Assembly: GCA_017394375.1 (NCBI GenBank)
Contig: JAFPYV010000009.1
Span: forward strand, 99,375 to 163,374
Length of the DNA: 64,000 nt
Source: a bacterium
GTDB lineage: Bacteria > Bacillota_I > Bacilli_A > Mycoplasmatales > Mycoplasmoidaceae
Direction: 5' to 3'
A model generated the notes under the pieces. That model saw only the letters and a program-made list of their open reading frames with translations. It did no database searches and had not been told where the DNA came from. Within the stretch, counting starts at the first letter, position 1. The number at the start of each line of letters is the position of its first letter. Shown in pieces: positions 34,478-46,811 of the stretch. Made by a program: the position numbers and the translations under genes.

Positions 34478-34486
34478 ATTATAACA
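34478..34486 (-). promoter_or_regulatory. extended -10 promoter of the suf operon
   Basis: On the minus strand the sequence TGTTATAAT is a perfect extended -10 box (TGnTATAAT), about 50 bases before the sufC ATG. A purine-rich AGGAAGGA lies between. No good -35 box is seen. Confidence 0.5.
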
Positions 34487-34523
34487 ACCTTTTATAATTA
34501 TCTTTAATAAAATAAATAATATT

Positions 34524-37500
34524 ATGGCAAAAAAGCATCACACTAAAACTTCATGAAAGAAAATTAGCTTATATTCTAGTTTAAGTTTATTAGCAATTTT
34601 ACCAATTGCTGCAGTTGTGTCTTGTACCCAATCTTCAAGCAATACTACCACCTCTAACTCAACTCCTATCACCCAACTTAATACCTATGATGGCAAGAAA
34701 GGTTTTACTTCCAATTTAAGTATTAATGATATTGCTAGTGATGCACTATTAAACTCAACCACTAATAGTGCATGAATGGCATACAAAACTGATGAATTAA
34801 TTTACAGCTACTTTAAAAATAGTACTAACAAAACCATTCAATCTTTATTTACCGCAGCCCAAAATACTGCTACTAATGCTTATAACAAAGATGTTACTAA
34901 CTACAAGAGTGAATACGGAGATAAATGACAATATTACGTTCAAACTAACTTGTTTGATGCTGAAGGTGGTACTAAACAAAGTTATTTATTATCCCAAATG
35001 GCTTCGACTTTATTGTCCGACTTTAAGAATTTAATTTTTGGGGGTAATTTATCAGGATTTAAGAGTTTACTGGGATTTTGAACCATTACCAAAACTAATC
35101 ATGGGAATGTTTCATTATTACCAATGGATCAATGAACTGATGATAATTCTAGTAATGTATCATCAAGTTCGTTTATCAACAATCCCATTAACTGAGCTGG
35201 TAATAAAAATGACACAACTAGTGACGCTAACACTTCATTAGGTTTTTTCCCTAATGTATTTACTGATTTAAATAGTGATCAACAAACTTTATATTTACAT
35301 TTAGCAAATTTTGACCAATTTGTATTTGATCAATGAATAATTCATGATGAACCATTTATTGCGTCAAGTATTTTGTATCAATACTATACAAAAAATAGTT
35401 CTAACAACTTAGATGCAAGTAATAGTATTTACAATACAAAATATTTTACTAGTTTACCAACTTCTAATAATTTGGAATTTCCCCAATTTGGGTCAATTGC
35501 TAACAATCAATTTGATTCTCACTTATATGATTACTTACAACCTATTAGTTCTTCAAATCCAGATGGATTTATTGACAGTAATGGAACTTATGTAAGTCCT
35601 AGCATTGACAATTGAGTTGGTAATACAGAAGTTTATAACAACCAACAAATTACAGGGGGTTTTAATTTCTATAATTTAGGAAATGTTGGAAACACTCAAA
35701 CTGGTTATTTCATGACCAATGGTGCATCAATTGCTTCGTCTAGTTCTTCTTCTTATGAAGCATACAGTTCTTATTTGCCATCTTATTCAGCAGCTGCATT
35801 AAGTAGATACAACATGTTAATGTTTGATAACAATTCTAATAATGCCTTGCCAACTGGAATTGGGGGTAGCATTATCAATGGAATTAGTTATCAATCATTA
35901 AATAAAGATTTATTATCAAATTTCTTATATAGTTATGGAACCAATAATGATGGCAATGAAGGACAATTCTATCCTTCTTATTTAACTGCTCCAACAAATA
36001 GTTTTGATGTTATAAATCCGCACTATACTAACTTGCTATACAATGGCATTCCATTAAATAGCAATAATATGGCTGATTTCTGAAATACCAATATTCTTAA
36101 TCCATATAAACACGATACAATGAGTATCTTGTCCTTTAATGTTTTATTTAGCAATAATCAATTATCTCCATATATTTTTACCCGGGATGGAGATGGTGTA
36201 CACGTGATTGCAATTGACGGATATCACCGAATTATTGCTGCTGAACAAGATCCAAGTTCAATTGCTAGTCCGATTGATGTATATCCAAATCCTACCAATG
36301 CATATGAAGCAGGAATTGATGCATTAGCTCAAGATATCTTATGAAGACAAGAGCAAATTTCTTCTAATACAGTTACAACTAACATCAAAATTAATTTGTA
36401 CAATGCTTTAGAAGCATACTATAACGCAAACGTTAATAGTTTGCTGTTAAGTTATGCTGCACAACTTGATAGTAATAAAAATGATGCTAATTATAATCAG
36501 TTATTTTCAAGTGGTTATAACTTATTTAATAACAACGATATTAGTGATGTCTTTAATACCAACAGTAAGCAACAACAAGCAACCTTAGATTTATTACAAA
36601 TAATTATTACTCAACATGATTATCTAACTGAACAAACTAACGAAAATACCTTCAAGAAGCAAGTTTTACAAACTTACACCCAAAATACCACCAGTAATGA
36701 ATCAGCTAATACTTCGTACGGTGTAGGAACTTATTTCCATGAAAATGGAATTCGACCTGCTTTTCCGTATGCTATTGATTTAAGTACGAGTGTTATCTAT
36801 CCATATTTAAGTTATTATGTTTACCATTTAAGTTTTGCTAATACTTTAAATGTTATTGCTAGTGCTAACAATGCAGGTAATTTATATTTAGATAGTACTA
36901 AAAACTCCAGTGCTAATTTCTATAATTTACCAAGTTTAGATCAACAACTAACTTCCATTCATAAAGAATTAAAAACTGCTATTACTAATTACTTTAACGC
37001 CATGAATTTAGGTCCTTGATCATATAGCACTGATTATGCTAATTATTCACAATATGTGTTTACTAATAATGATGCAGTAAATAGTGCAATCCAAGGATTA
37101 TCCAATGATAGTATTTTTGCTACTGCAGTTAAAAATAATTTATTAAGTAAAAGTTTAAATGTTAATGAAACTGCGCCAAATGCAAATAATAGTGTTGATA
37201 GTAATTTAAATGACATTTATGGATTAAGTAATAGCACCTTAAAAGGTACTGGTTTACTTGACAACGATCACAATTATGGATCAAACTTAAGTTATTTAGC
37301 TACTGCAATTTTGTATCAATCAGATTTAAGTTCATTTACTAGTTCACTACCATCAATCATTAATTATGGTTATAACTTAAAAATTGATGGGACTGGATTT
37401 GTTCCAGTTAGTGCAAATGATTATGCTAATTCAATTGTTAATTTAACCAACAGTATTGGTAATTATTATTTAAATACAAACTATTATTATGCCTCAACTG

Positions 37501-38987
37501 GTTTAAATAGTGAAAGTACTAATAACAATGATTATTTAACTTTATTGCAAACTATCAACTATTTATATGATGATGGCAGTTGAGCTAACTTATATACGTA
37601 TTTAAATAACTTATTAATGAATGGAACGGCCTATGTTGTATGAGCAAATGGGGATTCTGCTAACGTATTGAACAATGCTAATTCTTATAGTAGTTTAACC
37701 AACACTGGTAGTAGTTGACAATATGCAGATCAATTAAATTCAGTTGTTAATCCAAATTACAATACTACTTCTTCTAACTATGGAACTGCTGGTTATACTA
37801 GTTATGGTAATATCAGTCAATTTGGATACAGCCCTTTTAATTACATTCCCAATGCTAATTTAAACGGGGACATGTTAAGTGAATTTATGGATCAACAAAT
37901 TGCTGCTACCACCACTAACTTTGGAACTGCTAACTATGCATTTAATAACATTAGTTCTTATTTAACTAATCCAGCTACTTATTTTGATTTAGCTAATGTT
38001 AATGTTAATGGTAGTTTAGATCCATTTACTGGTTTTATTGGGTTACAAACCAGTAATTCTCATACCACGTTAACTAATTTGCAATTAAATACTTATTTAT
38101 TTGGAAGTACAAATTATTCCATTAATTCTTATGGATTATTAGCTAATTACTACAATGGTTTAGGTACTACAACTAATCCTGAAGAAGGCACGTTAATGTA
38201 TGCAATTATGCATGCTGGGTCATTAGCACAATTAATTAGTTTATCTTCTACTTTGCAATCAGTTAATAGTACAATTCCGCAATTTAGTAAGCAATATTAC
38301 AGTGGAAATGTCAATACGCAAAGTGAAGTTGATGCTAATTATGCTAAAGCTGTTTACAAAGCGATGGTAGCAATTCCAGGGGAACAAGATTTCTTTAAAA
38401 ACTTTTCTGGTTATGTAACTGGATTAACTAATACTCCATCTGCCACCAACTTCAATAATGTAAGTGACATGTATAATGTCCTTACTGGGGGTACTAATCT
38501 AGCATATAACAATTTGCAAACTAGTTGAAGCCAATACCAAAGCAGTTTAAAGAAAACTAATCAATCTACCACTCCTAACACCGACATTATTGGTAATTTA
38601 GCACAAGACCGATTAATTCCAAATGGAAGTGGGGATTATATTACGATTAGTTCAGCTTCTAGTAGTTCTTCCTCTTCTTCATCATCAAGCACTTCAAGTG
38701 CTGATCAATATAAATTCATGATGTATGCTGACCAAATTAGTTTAAGTTCAATGGGACCAAATGTCTGAACTGTTAATACTTGAAAAAATACTACTCCATG
38801 AGCAAAACTTGGTTTGACTGAAGATGCGTTTGCAAAGTTATTAGTCCAAATTGCAACTAATTCTACTTTACAAACTACTGCATTAAGTGCTTTTACTAAT
38901 AATCAAAGTAATAAAGTTGAAGTTTATGATTTACGCTTACGCAATGCCTTAGGTATTTTATGAGTATTAAATTGAGTTATTGGATAA
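34524..38987 (+). CDS. giant Asn/Ser-rich lipoprotein upstream of hinT (P60/P80-like)
   Basis: The 1487-residue protein has a lipoprotein signal: basic start MAKKHHTKTSWKK, hydrophobic stretch and lipobox AVVSC (Cys34). The mature part is rich in Asn, Ser, Thr and Tyr, with Ser runs near residues 405 and 1380. The first part (EYGDKWQYYVQTNLFDAEGG and neighbours) resembles the SurA/PrsA-like start of some mycoplasma lipoproteins, by eye only. It is followed 33 bases later by a HIT-family gene. In Mycoplasma hominis the membrane proteins P60 and P80 are encoded beside, and bind, the HinT protein; this protein could do the work of both. A TATAAT at 34493-34498 may be its promoter. Confidence 0.82.
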
Positions 38988-39020
38988 TAAAATAATAATC
39001 AAATAAGTGAGGTAATACAA

Positions 39021-39521
39021 ATGGGAATTGTTGATAAGATGAGCAATCTTAGCAGTGATGGATCAACACATGATGATTGCATCTTTTGTAAGATTGTCAA
39101 GAAAGAAATTCCAGCACGAATTATTGATGAAAATGAATACGCCATGGCATTTTTGGATGTTAATCCCATTAGCAATGGTCATGTTGTTGTCATTCCAAAG
39201 AAGCACTATAGTAATTTAATGGTTTGTGATAATGATGAAATTCTTTATGAAACCATGAAAATGGTAAGACACGTTGCTAAAATTTTAGACGCATCCAAAT
39301 TACAACCATGAGGATTTAATTATTTGTCTAACCAAGGGGAAATGGCGGGACAAGCAGTTAGACACTGACATGTTCATGTCATTCCTAAGTACATGAAGGG
39401 TGAAGGCTTTCAATTTAGTTCTATTCCTTCAAAAGACATGGAAGATCTTGACGATGTTTATGAAATTCTAAAAACTGGTAAAGCTAAACAAGCCAAGATG
39501 GAAGAAAAAGCCAAGAAATAA
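39021..39521 (+). CDS. hinT: HIT family nucleotide hydrolase (HinT)
   Basis: The 166-residue protein has CIFCKIVKKEIPARII (a zinc-type pair of Cys), FLDVNPISNGHVVVIPKKH, and the catalytic histidine triad in VRHWHVHVIPKY. HinT proteins cleave adenosine phosphoramidates and acyl-AMP. A Lys-rich tail of about 20 residues follows the core. The ATG at 39021 is preceded by GTGAGGT. It lies directly after the giant lipoprotein gene, as in the M. hominis hit locus. Confidence 0.93.
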
Positions 39522-39542
39522 AATAAGATTAGTTAAATGTTT

Positions 39543-39578
39543 AAAATTAGTCATGTAAATGGCTAATTTTTTTTATTT
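39543..39578 (+). terminator. terminator after hinT
   Basis: AAAATTAG (39543-39550) pairs with CTAATTTT (39563-39570), followed by a long T run. It separates the hinT transcript from the ribosomal protein operon. Confidence 0.8.
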
Positions 39579-39728
39579 TTTCTTACTTAATTATTAATTT
39601 ATTTCTTATAAATAGCATAGTCTAGAAAAAATCTTACTTTTAAAATGTTTTATATTAAAATATCTTATATATACTGACTTTTATTAGAGTAAATCTAAAT
39701 TGGTCATTAGTTTTTTAGAGGTGTTACT

Positions 39729-39986
39729 TTGCTTAAGATTAGATTAACCAGATTTGGTAAACATAAAGTTCCTTGCTACCGGATTATTACCATTGATTCA
39801 AGAAAACGTCGTGATGGTGAATATATTGAATGAGTTGGTACTTATGATCCACTAAAAAGTGCTGTTGAACTAAAAGAAGATCGGATTCTTTTCTATCTAA
39901 AAAATGGAGCTCAACCTTCAGAAACTGTTCGCAGTTTACTAAAGAAACAAGGAATTTGAAAGACTTTTACTGAATCTAAGAAGTAG
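39729..39986 (+). CDS. rpsP: 30S ribosomal protein S16 (TTG start)
   Basis: The 85-residue protein begins [20 protein letters not shown], the usual start of S16, and has GEYIEWVGTYDPL and [10 protein letters not shown]. The start is a TTG with AGAGGTG about 7 bases upstream; no ATG or GTG in this frame fits. It opens the operon rpsP-trmD-rplS, whose order is conserved in bacteria. The next gene starts 4 bases later. Confidence 0.95.
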
Positions 39987-39990
39987 AATT

Positions 39991-40674
39991 GTGCGATTCA
40001 CAATCTTGACTTTATTCCCTGAATTTATTGAACCCCTACTTAATTTCTCAATTATCAAACGGGCAATCAATAAGCATCTCATCGAAATTAACATTGTTAA
40101 CTTTCGGGATTTTTCCACTAACAAAACCAAGCGTGTTGATGGTTATCAAATTGGTGGAGGGGAAGGAATGGTTTTGCAATTACAACCAATTGTTGATTGT
40201 TTGCGTTCATTACCTGCTGGTTTTAAAGTTGTTATGTCTCCACAAGGACATGTAGTAGATGAAGCATACTTTAAGCAACTAGCTAGATATGACCATGTTA
40301 TTTTAATTTGCGGGCATTATGAAGGATTTGATGAACGATTGAAATATTTCGTAGACGATGAAGCATCAATTGGTGATTATATACTTACCAATGGTGAATT
40401 ACCAGCAATGGTGATTCTTGATGGAGTATGTCGATTAGTGCAAGATGTCATTAAACAAAATAGTCATGAGAATGAATCTTTTGAACATAACTTACTAGAT
40501 TACCCTGTGTACGCAAAACCAGATAATTTTGAAGGGTATTGTGTACCACCTATCTTATTATCAGGTAATCATGAATTAATTGCTAAATTTAAAAAAGAAC
40601 AACAAATTGAAAATACAAAAACTAAACGGCCAGATTTATACTTGAAATATTTAAGAGGCAAAAAAGATGAATAA
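39991..40674 (+). CDS. trmD: tRNA (guanine37-N1)-methyltransferase
   Basis: The 227-residue enzyme methylates N1 of G37 next to the anticodon, preventing frameshifts. It starts at a GTG and reads RFTILTLFPEFIEPLL. The SAM-binding trefoil knot is visible as VVMSPQGHV, LICGHYEGFDER and SIGDYILTNGELPAMVILD. Length is normal for TrmD. The start of rplS lies within its last codons (8-base overlap). Confidence 0.97.
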   Translation: MRFTILTLFPEFIEPLLNFSIIKRAINKHLIEINIVNFRDFSTNKTKRVDGYQIGGGEGMVLQLQPIVDCLRSLPAGFKVVMSPQGHVVDEAYFKQLARYDHVILICGHYEGFDERLKYFVDDEASIGDYILTNGELPAMVILDGVCRLVQDVIKQNSHENESFEHNLLDYPVYAKPDNFEGYCVPPILLSGNHELIAKFKKEQQIENTKTKRPDLYLKYLRGKKDE

Positions 40675-41074
40675 AATGGGATTTAATCGCAAAGAAGCGA
40701 TTAAAAAGATTGAATCAAAACAATTAAAGAAAGATCTTCCCGATTTTGCTCCAAGTGACGAAATTATTGTGCACTTATTAATTAATGAAGGAGCTAAAAC
40801 TCGGATCCAAAAAATTGCGGGAGTAGTAATCCGCAAGCGTGGAAGTGGTTTAAATGAAACATTTATGCTACGCAAGATCTCAGGTGGAGTAGGAATTGAA
40901 ATTAACTTTCAAACTCACTCCCCACTAATTAACAAAATTGAAGTGGTAAGTAAAGGTAAAGTTCGCCGTGCTTACTTAACCTATCTTCGCAATCGTTCGG
41001 GTCGCGATGCTCGGATTAAACCGTTAAATACTGCTACGAGCAAAGACGACGATTTGTTAGACACACAAAAATAG
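40667..41074 (+). CDS. rplS: 50S ribosomal protein L19
   Basis: The 135-residue protein has the L19 blocks RIQKIAGVVIRKRGSGLNET, FMLRKISGGVGIEINFQTHS and VRRAYLTYLRNRSGRDARIK. A C-terminal acidic tail of about 18 residues (SKDDDLLDTQK) extends beyond the usual length. It begins inside trmD and is followed within 6 bases by the YitT-type gene. Confidence 0.97.
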   Translation: MNKMGFNRKEAIKKIESKQLKKDLPDFAPSDEIIVHLLINEGAKTRIQKIAGVVIRKRGSGLNETFMLRKISGGVGIEINFQTHSPLINKIEVVSKGKVRRAYLTYLRNRSGRDARIKPLNTATSKDDDLLDTQK

Positions 41075-41080
41075 TTGTTT

Positions 41081-42523
41081 ATGGAAAATAAAAACGAAGC
41101 TGAAAAAGTTCCACCTAGTAATGGAAGTAGTTCACCTTCGCCTTCGAATGGTAAGAAGTTAAACGCTTCAAACCGTAAGAAAATAAACTTTGGTAAAATC
41201 TTCACTTTTGGTTTAAATGATACGAGTGAAGAATATAAAGACCGCATATATGTTGAAAGCAAACTGGATCGCATTCGATTACACGCTGCATCGGTATTCT
41301 TTGCCGGAATGTACGATGAAAAGCGTATTACGATGCGATATTTGGTTGCTTTTTTTTCTTCAATTTTCTATTCAGTAGTTACGTTTTTCTTTGTTGATTT
41401 GACTGGGTTATATTCGACGGGAACATCCGGTTTATTTCAAGGACTAGCCAGATTGATTGGCACTTCCTTGTCAGTGCATGGTTTAAGTGAATCAATTAGT
41501 AATGACGTATACCAAGGACTGTTCTGAGGAATTTGATTTGTCACAAACATTCCGTTAATTTTATTTGCGTGATTTAAAATTGGTAAACGTTTTACTACGA
41601 TTACTTTAACGTTTGTATTATGTGCTACCACGTTTGGACTATTATTATCAATTCCAATTTTCTTAAATCCTGCTAACCGCTTTAACTATTTCTTTCTTGG
41701 TAATCCTTTAAGTATGGATACCGATCTAGAAAAATACAACGTTTATGTTTTGTCATGAAACTTTTATCCAATTGGTTCACGCATTCATGATTTAGCATAT
41801 TCTAATCCATTAAACGGTGGGGTTACAAATGCAGCAGCGTTTACTGCATTGACTTACGAAAAATGAGTGCAAATTATCCAATTACGCACTACTAGTGGCT
41901 ACATGGATTTACCACGGGTATTATCATTATTTGGTTACACTGCTTTACTTGCATTACTTTATCCATTAACCATTGTTAGTTTGTATATTATTGGAGGATG
42001 TGCAGGGGGAGTTGATATCCCAAGTATTTACTGAAGTGATAAATCAGGTAAGCAACTTGGAACTGCACTAATGGCTCTTAATACAACTACTATGGTAGTA
42101 GGAATTATTCTTGGGTCCTATGTTACTGCAGGAATAAGTGCCCCTGATCGGTGAGGTGCTGAATATTTCTTTAGTCCAAACATGATTATGAGTTTAGTAT
42201 ATGCTGTAGTTGGATATACATTTATTAATTTCTATTATCCTAAGTATAAACAAAGTGTTTTAAAAATTTATTCTGCAAACCCGGAAGCAATCACCAACCG
42301 TTTAATTGAATTGCATTATCCTCATCAATTAAATGTTTATCGTTCAATTCAATTAATTAACGGTAAAGAATTTAACACTTATGTGATTGAAACTGTTGCT
42401 AGATATGTTGAAATCCCAAAGATTGTTTACGAAGTACGAAGAGTTGATGCTGATGCATTATTAACTGTTAATATGTTACATGGTATTGATGGTTATCTAT
42501 ACATGAATAAAGGACATGATTAA
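41081..42523 (+). CDS. YitT-type membrane protein (DUF161 plus DUF2179)
   Basis: The 480-residue product has a polar Ser/Pro/Asn-rich start of about 85 residues, then six or so membrane segments (including IIGGCAGGVDIPSIYWS, a YitT hallmark), and a C-terminal cytoplasmic domain (about 380-480) with ITNRLIELHYPHQLNVYRS and VETVARYVEIPKIVYEV, as in DUF2179. Function is unknown in general. An in-frame TTG at 41075 could extend it by two residues. It is in the operon with rplS and rbgA. Confidence 0.85.
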
Positions 42524-42525
42524 TC

Positions 42526-43362
42526 GTGATTAATTGATTTCCTGGTCATATGAAAAAAACATATGACGAATTTAAAGAAAAAAATCAACAAATTGATTTT
42601 TTAATTCAAGTTGTTGATGCCAGAGCAATTACTTATTCAGCAAATAAGGAACTGTGTGATTTCTTTGCTAACAAACCAATTTTAACTGTGGCATATAAAT
42701 CCGATCTTGCTCAAGTTCCTTCTTCTTTTATTCACAATCCTAAGTTAATTGTTTCAAATCAGGAAGATAAGCAAATTAGGTCACAAATCATTAATCGATT
42801 AAAAAAATTATTAAAGATGGATGAACAAGAATTTCATCCCATCTTATTAGGATTAGTAGTGGGTTTACCAAATAGTGGTAAATCCACTTTAATTAATAAG
42901 ATTCTTAACAAGAAACAATTAGTAGTCCAAAATAAACCTGGTACTACCAAAAACCTTAGTTTGCAAAAAATAAGCAATGAATTATATTTATATGATTCGC
43001 CTGGAATTATGTACAAAAAAATTGATGATTTAGTTACTGGATATGTTTTATGTTTAATTGGCACAATTAATAAAAATATCGTCCCATTGTACGAAGTATT
43101 AAATTTTGGCATTAAATTTTTAAAAAAATATTATCCTGCTCATTATAATAAACTAGTTAATACCACTAAATCTTTCACGTTTGATGAATTATTAATTCAC
43201 TTAGCATCGCTTTGAAATTTTGCCCAAAATGATGCCACAACTGCCCGTACTTTAGTACTTGATCGATTGTACCAATGATTTATAAATGGCAAAATTGGTA
43301 AAATTTCTTATGATGATAAAGATTTAACCAGTTTAATTAGTCAAGAAAATAAAGGAGAATAA
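42526..43362 (+). CDS. rbgA: ribosome biogenesis GTPase RbgA (YlqF)
   Basis: The 278-residue GTPase is needed for late 50S assembly. It starts at a GTG: INWFPGHMKKTYDEF matches the FPGHM start of RbgA. The G motifs come in the circularly permuted order of the family: G4 first (VAYKSDLAQ, near residue 58), then G1 GLPNSGKST (near 112), G2 PGTTKN and G3 DSPGI. G4 reads YKSD where NKxD is usual, so base recognition may be altered. It lies 3 bases after the YitT-type gene and 4 before topA. Confidence 0.94.
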
Positions 43363-43365
43363 GAC

Positions 43366-45438
43366 ATGGAAAATTTAATGATTATTGAATCGCCGAACAA
43401 AGTAAAAACTATTTCTCGCTTTTTACCTGATAACTTTGAAATTATTTCCACTGTTGGTCACATTCGGGATTTATCAATGCATGGTTTTGGGTTTGATAAA
43501 CAAACCCTTGATCCGATTTGAGCAATTATTAAGGATAAGAAAACAACTGATAAAAAAGTAAAAGGTTTGCAAACCAAAGAAAAAATTGTCGAAGAAATCT
43601 TAAAAAAAGCTAAAGGGGCTAAAAATATTTATTTAGCAACCGACCCCGACCGGGAAGGAGAAGCAATTGCTTGGCATGTTTATGATATTCTTGACAATAA
43701 AAACCAAGAAAAATGCCACCGCATTACTTTTAATGAAATTACTAAAAATGCAGTTTTAAACGCGATTGCTAATCCCAGAAAAATTGATTTAAATTACGTG
43801 AATGCCCAATTTGCCAGAAGAATTCTTGACCGGATGATTGGCTATAAATTAAGTTCTTTAGTGCACAATACTTTGCATGGTGATAGTGCAGGACGCGTAC
43901 AATCTTTAGCCTTAGACTTTTTACTAAAAAGAGAAGATGAAATTAAAAACTTTGTTCCTGTTTCATGGTGAATTATTGATGCATTATTGCAAAACCAATG
44001 ACAATTAAATTTAAATAAAGTAAATAATGAATTAGTCCCAGCAACTAATTATTATTTGGATAGCAATATAGTTCATTTTAAGGACGAACAAAGTGCAATC
44101 AAGATTAAAGATAGTTTAAATAAAGATTTTATTTTTGATCATCTTGATCCTGCTAAACCTTATAGTGCCAATGCTCCTGAACCATTTCGTACAAGTACTA
44201 TGCAACAAGAAGCTATTAATCAATTAGGCTGAACTGCTAAAAAAATTACGCACGTAGCCCAAGTATTATATGAAGGAATTGATATTAAAGGGGAACATAT
44301 GGCTTTAATTTCTTATCCCCGAACTGACAGTATGCGTTATAGCAAGGAATTTGTTGAAGTTGCTAAGAAATACATTACTGATAAATATGGTACAACTTTT
44401 GTCTCTAGTAAAGATTATTCTGAATCATCGAATAAAAATAAAATCAATGTTCAAGATGGGCACGAAGCTATTAGAGTAATTGATGTAAATATTCAACCTG
44501 ATGATTTAAAAGATGCTATTCCAGCTGATGAATATAAGTTATATAAGTTAATTTGATTACGGTCAGTTGCTTCTTTAATGGCAAATGCCAAATTCGAACG
44601 AACTACCATTTGGTTTAATAACAACAAGAATTTATTTTTCTTAAATCATCATGTTTGCAAGTTTGCAGGTTGAAGAATAGTTTATGGTGAGAAAGATGAT
44701 GCTGATAACATTGATTTAAGTCAATTAAGTTCCAACAAAGTTTTTACTTCCCAATCAATTGGGGTTAGTGAACATAAATCTGAGCCCCCTGCTCGATATA
44801 CGCAAGCTACATTAATTGCTGATCTAGAAAAATCAGGGGTGGGAAGACCAAGTACTTATAGTACGATGGCTAATATTCCAATTGATCGTGGTTATGCTAC
44901 TTTAGAAAAACGTCATTATTACATTACTGATTTAGGAGAGAAAGTTTCTCAAAAACTAAATCATTACTTTCCTGAAATTATCAATATTGCCTTTACTAGA
45001 GATATGGAAGAACGACTTGATAAGATTACCAACGGGAAAGAAGAATGAAAAACCTGGTTATTAGATTTTTGACCCCAATTAATCGAAAAAGCTAAAATTG
45101 TAAATGGACAACTTAAAGAGGAAAAAGCTAATGAAGTTGTTGAATATGTTGGAGAAATGTGTCCTCAAGACAATGGAAAACTAATTTATCGTTATAGTCA
45201 CAAAGGTCATAGCAAATTTATTGGTTGTGAAAATTTTCCTAAATGTAAATACATCAAGTCTTTAAAAGAACCTCCAACTTTAATTGGGGAAAAATGTCCC
45301 AAGTGTAATGGTGATTTAGTAGAACGTGAAAATAAGAAGCACCAAAAATTTGTTGGTTGCTTAAATTTTCCAAAATGCAAGTTCATCCGAACCATTCCAA
45401 AAGAAAAATCAGACTCTTTGGATGATACAAAAAAATAA
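43366..45438 (+). CDS. topA: DNA topoisomerase I
   Basis: The 690-residue type IA topoisomerase relaxes negative supercoils. Order: Toprim domain with MIIESPNKVKTI and YLATDPDREGEAIAWHV, the cleavage-domain MQQEAINQL block, the active Tyr in LISYPRTDSMRYS, the gate region ending in GVGRPSTYSTM, and two C-terminal zinc-ribbon-like repeats, each with GCxNFPKCKxI. The first repeat has CPQD where the second has CPKC, so it probably binds no zinc. The last 12 residues are charged. Confidence 0.97.
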
Positions 45439-45448
45439 ATTTTTAATT

Positions 45449-45454
45449 TATAAT
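45449..45454 (+). promoter_or_regulatory. possible -10 box upstream of trxA
   Basis: TATAAT occurs 61 bases before the trxA ATG, in the spacer after topA. A strong ribosome binding site (AAAAGGAG) stands before the ATG. No -35 box was recognised. Confidence 0.3.
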
Positions 45455-45515
45455 AAATTTCATACCAATTATGTTTAATTGTTATGGAAATAATTATTAA
45501 AAAAGGAGAAATATT

Positions 45516-45833
45516 ATGGTTATTTTAGATAAAGATAATTTTGATGCTGAAGTTAATAACAGCAAATATACAGTAATTGATTTCTTTGCTGAATGATGTG
45601 GTCCTTGCAAAATGCAAGGTCCTGTACTTGAACAATTAAGTACAAAGTACCCAAACATTAAATGATGCAAAATTGATATTGACAACAATTCATCATTAGC
45701 TGCTAAATTTGATGTGCGTTCCATTCCAACTGTTGTATTCTTAAAAGATGGTAAAGAAGCATTTCGATATGTTGGTTACCGTCCTATTGCTGACGTGGAA
45801 GGATACGTTAACAAATTATTAGCAAATAATTAA
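45516..45833 (+). CDS. trxA: thioredoxin
   Basis: The 105-residue protein reduces protein disulfides in the cytoplasm. The active site is EWCGPCKMQGP (Trp encoded by TGA, then CGPC). The cis-Pro loop RSIPTVVFLKDGK follows near residue 73. Length is typical. An AAAAGGAG site lies 8 bases upstream of the ATG. It lies just upstream of the HAD array. Confidence 0.97.
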
Positions 45834-45843
45834 CCATTAATTT

Positions 45844-46806
45844 ATGCACCATCTAGTTTTTTGTGATCTTGATGGTACTTTAATCAAACGTCATACTTAC
45901 ATTGTTAATCAGTACGACATAAATAAAATTAGTGATTTTGTTAAAAAAGATAATATCTTTGTCATTAGTACTGGTAGATTTATTGAACGAATCCAACCAG
46001 TTCTTGACCAAATTAATAAAAATTATCCCAACGTTAAATATGTCATTGGTTTAGTGGGAGCTCATATTTATGATGTTGTCAATCATAAAGATATTTTGTG
46101 CCAACCAATCGACCCCGTAATTTTTAAGCAATTATTTGATTTTGCTAATTCCCATAAGATTTCTTTTTTAGTTAATTGCCAAGAAACCTTTGATATTCGT
46201 AAACCATATGGATTAAACGTGCACCCAAAGTGAATTTTTAATCACATGAGTAAAGGTTTAGCGTTTAAAGTTGGAGATAAAAATACCAAGATTACCAATC
46301 CATTAAAATTAATTTTCCCCTTTGTTCGCATTCGTTATGGGAGAAAATTATATAAAGAATTAGTAAGAAGGTTTGGTGAACAATTACACATTGTGAAACA
46401 AAATCACTACATTGAAGTTGTAAGTAAACGAGCTGATAAAGGAACTGCCATTAAATTTCTTGTCAAATACTTACATTATGACAATCCTAATCTTTATAAC
46501 ACTATTAGCATTGGTGATTCAGAAAATGATGTTGAAATGTTTAATGAAACCAATCGGAAATACGTCGTTGCCCAAAAGATTAGTAAATCTCCTTTACTAA
46601 CTTATGATTATCCCATTATTGGGAATGCTGATTACAATGCGGTGGGAAAAATTTTGCAATCACTGATGGATGAAGATGCTCATGATGAACAACTAAGTAC
46701 TTCAACCAAAGTAATTGCACCAATTAGTGCAGCAAAAAAGGAAACTGAACCAAAAGAAATTAGTCCAGTTTCTAAACACCAAGTATTAGTTAAAAAGGAA
46801 TCATAA
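45844..46806 (+). CDS. Cof-type HAD phosphatase, array member 1
   Basis: The 320-residue HAD (subfamily IIB) protein has the nucleophile motif FCDLDGTLI, motif II ISTGRF, and motif IV IGDSENDVEMF, all intact, so it is probably an active sugar- or nucleotide-phosphatase. It is the most divergent member: its cap domain and a Lys/Glu-rich C-terminal tail of about 50 residues differ from the others. It starts 10 bases after trxA. The substrate cannot be read from sequence. Confidence 0.88.
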
Positions 46807-46811
46807 GCACA

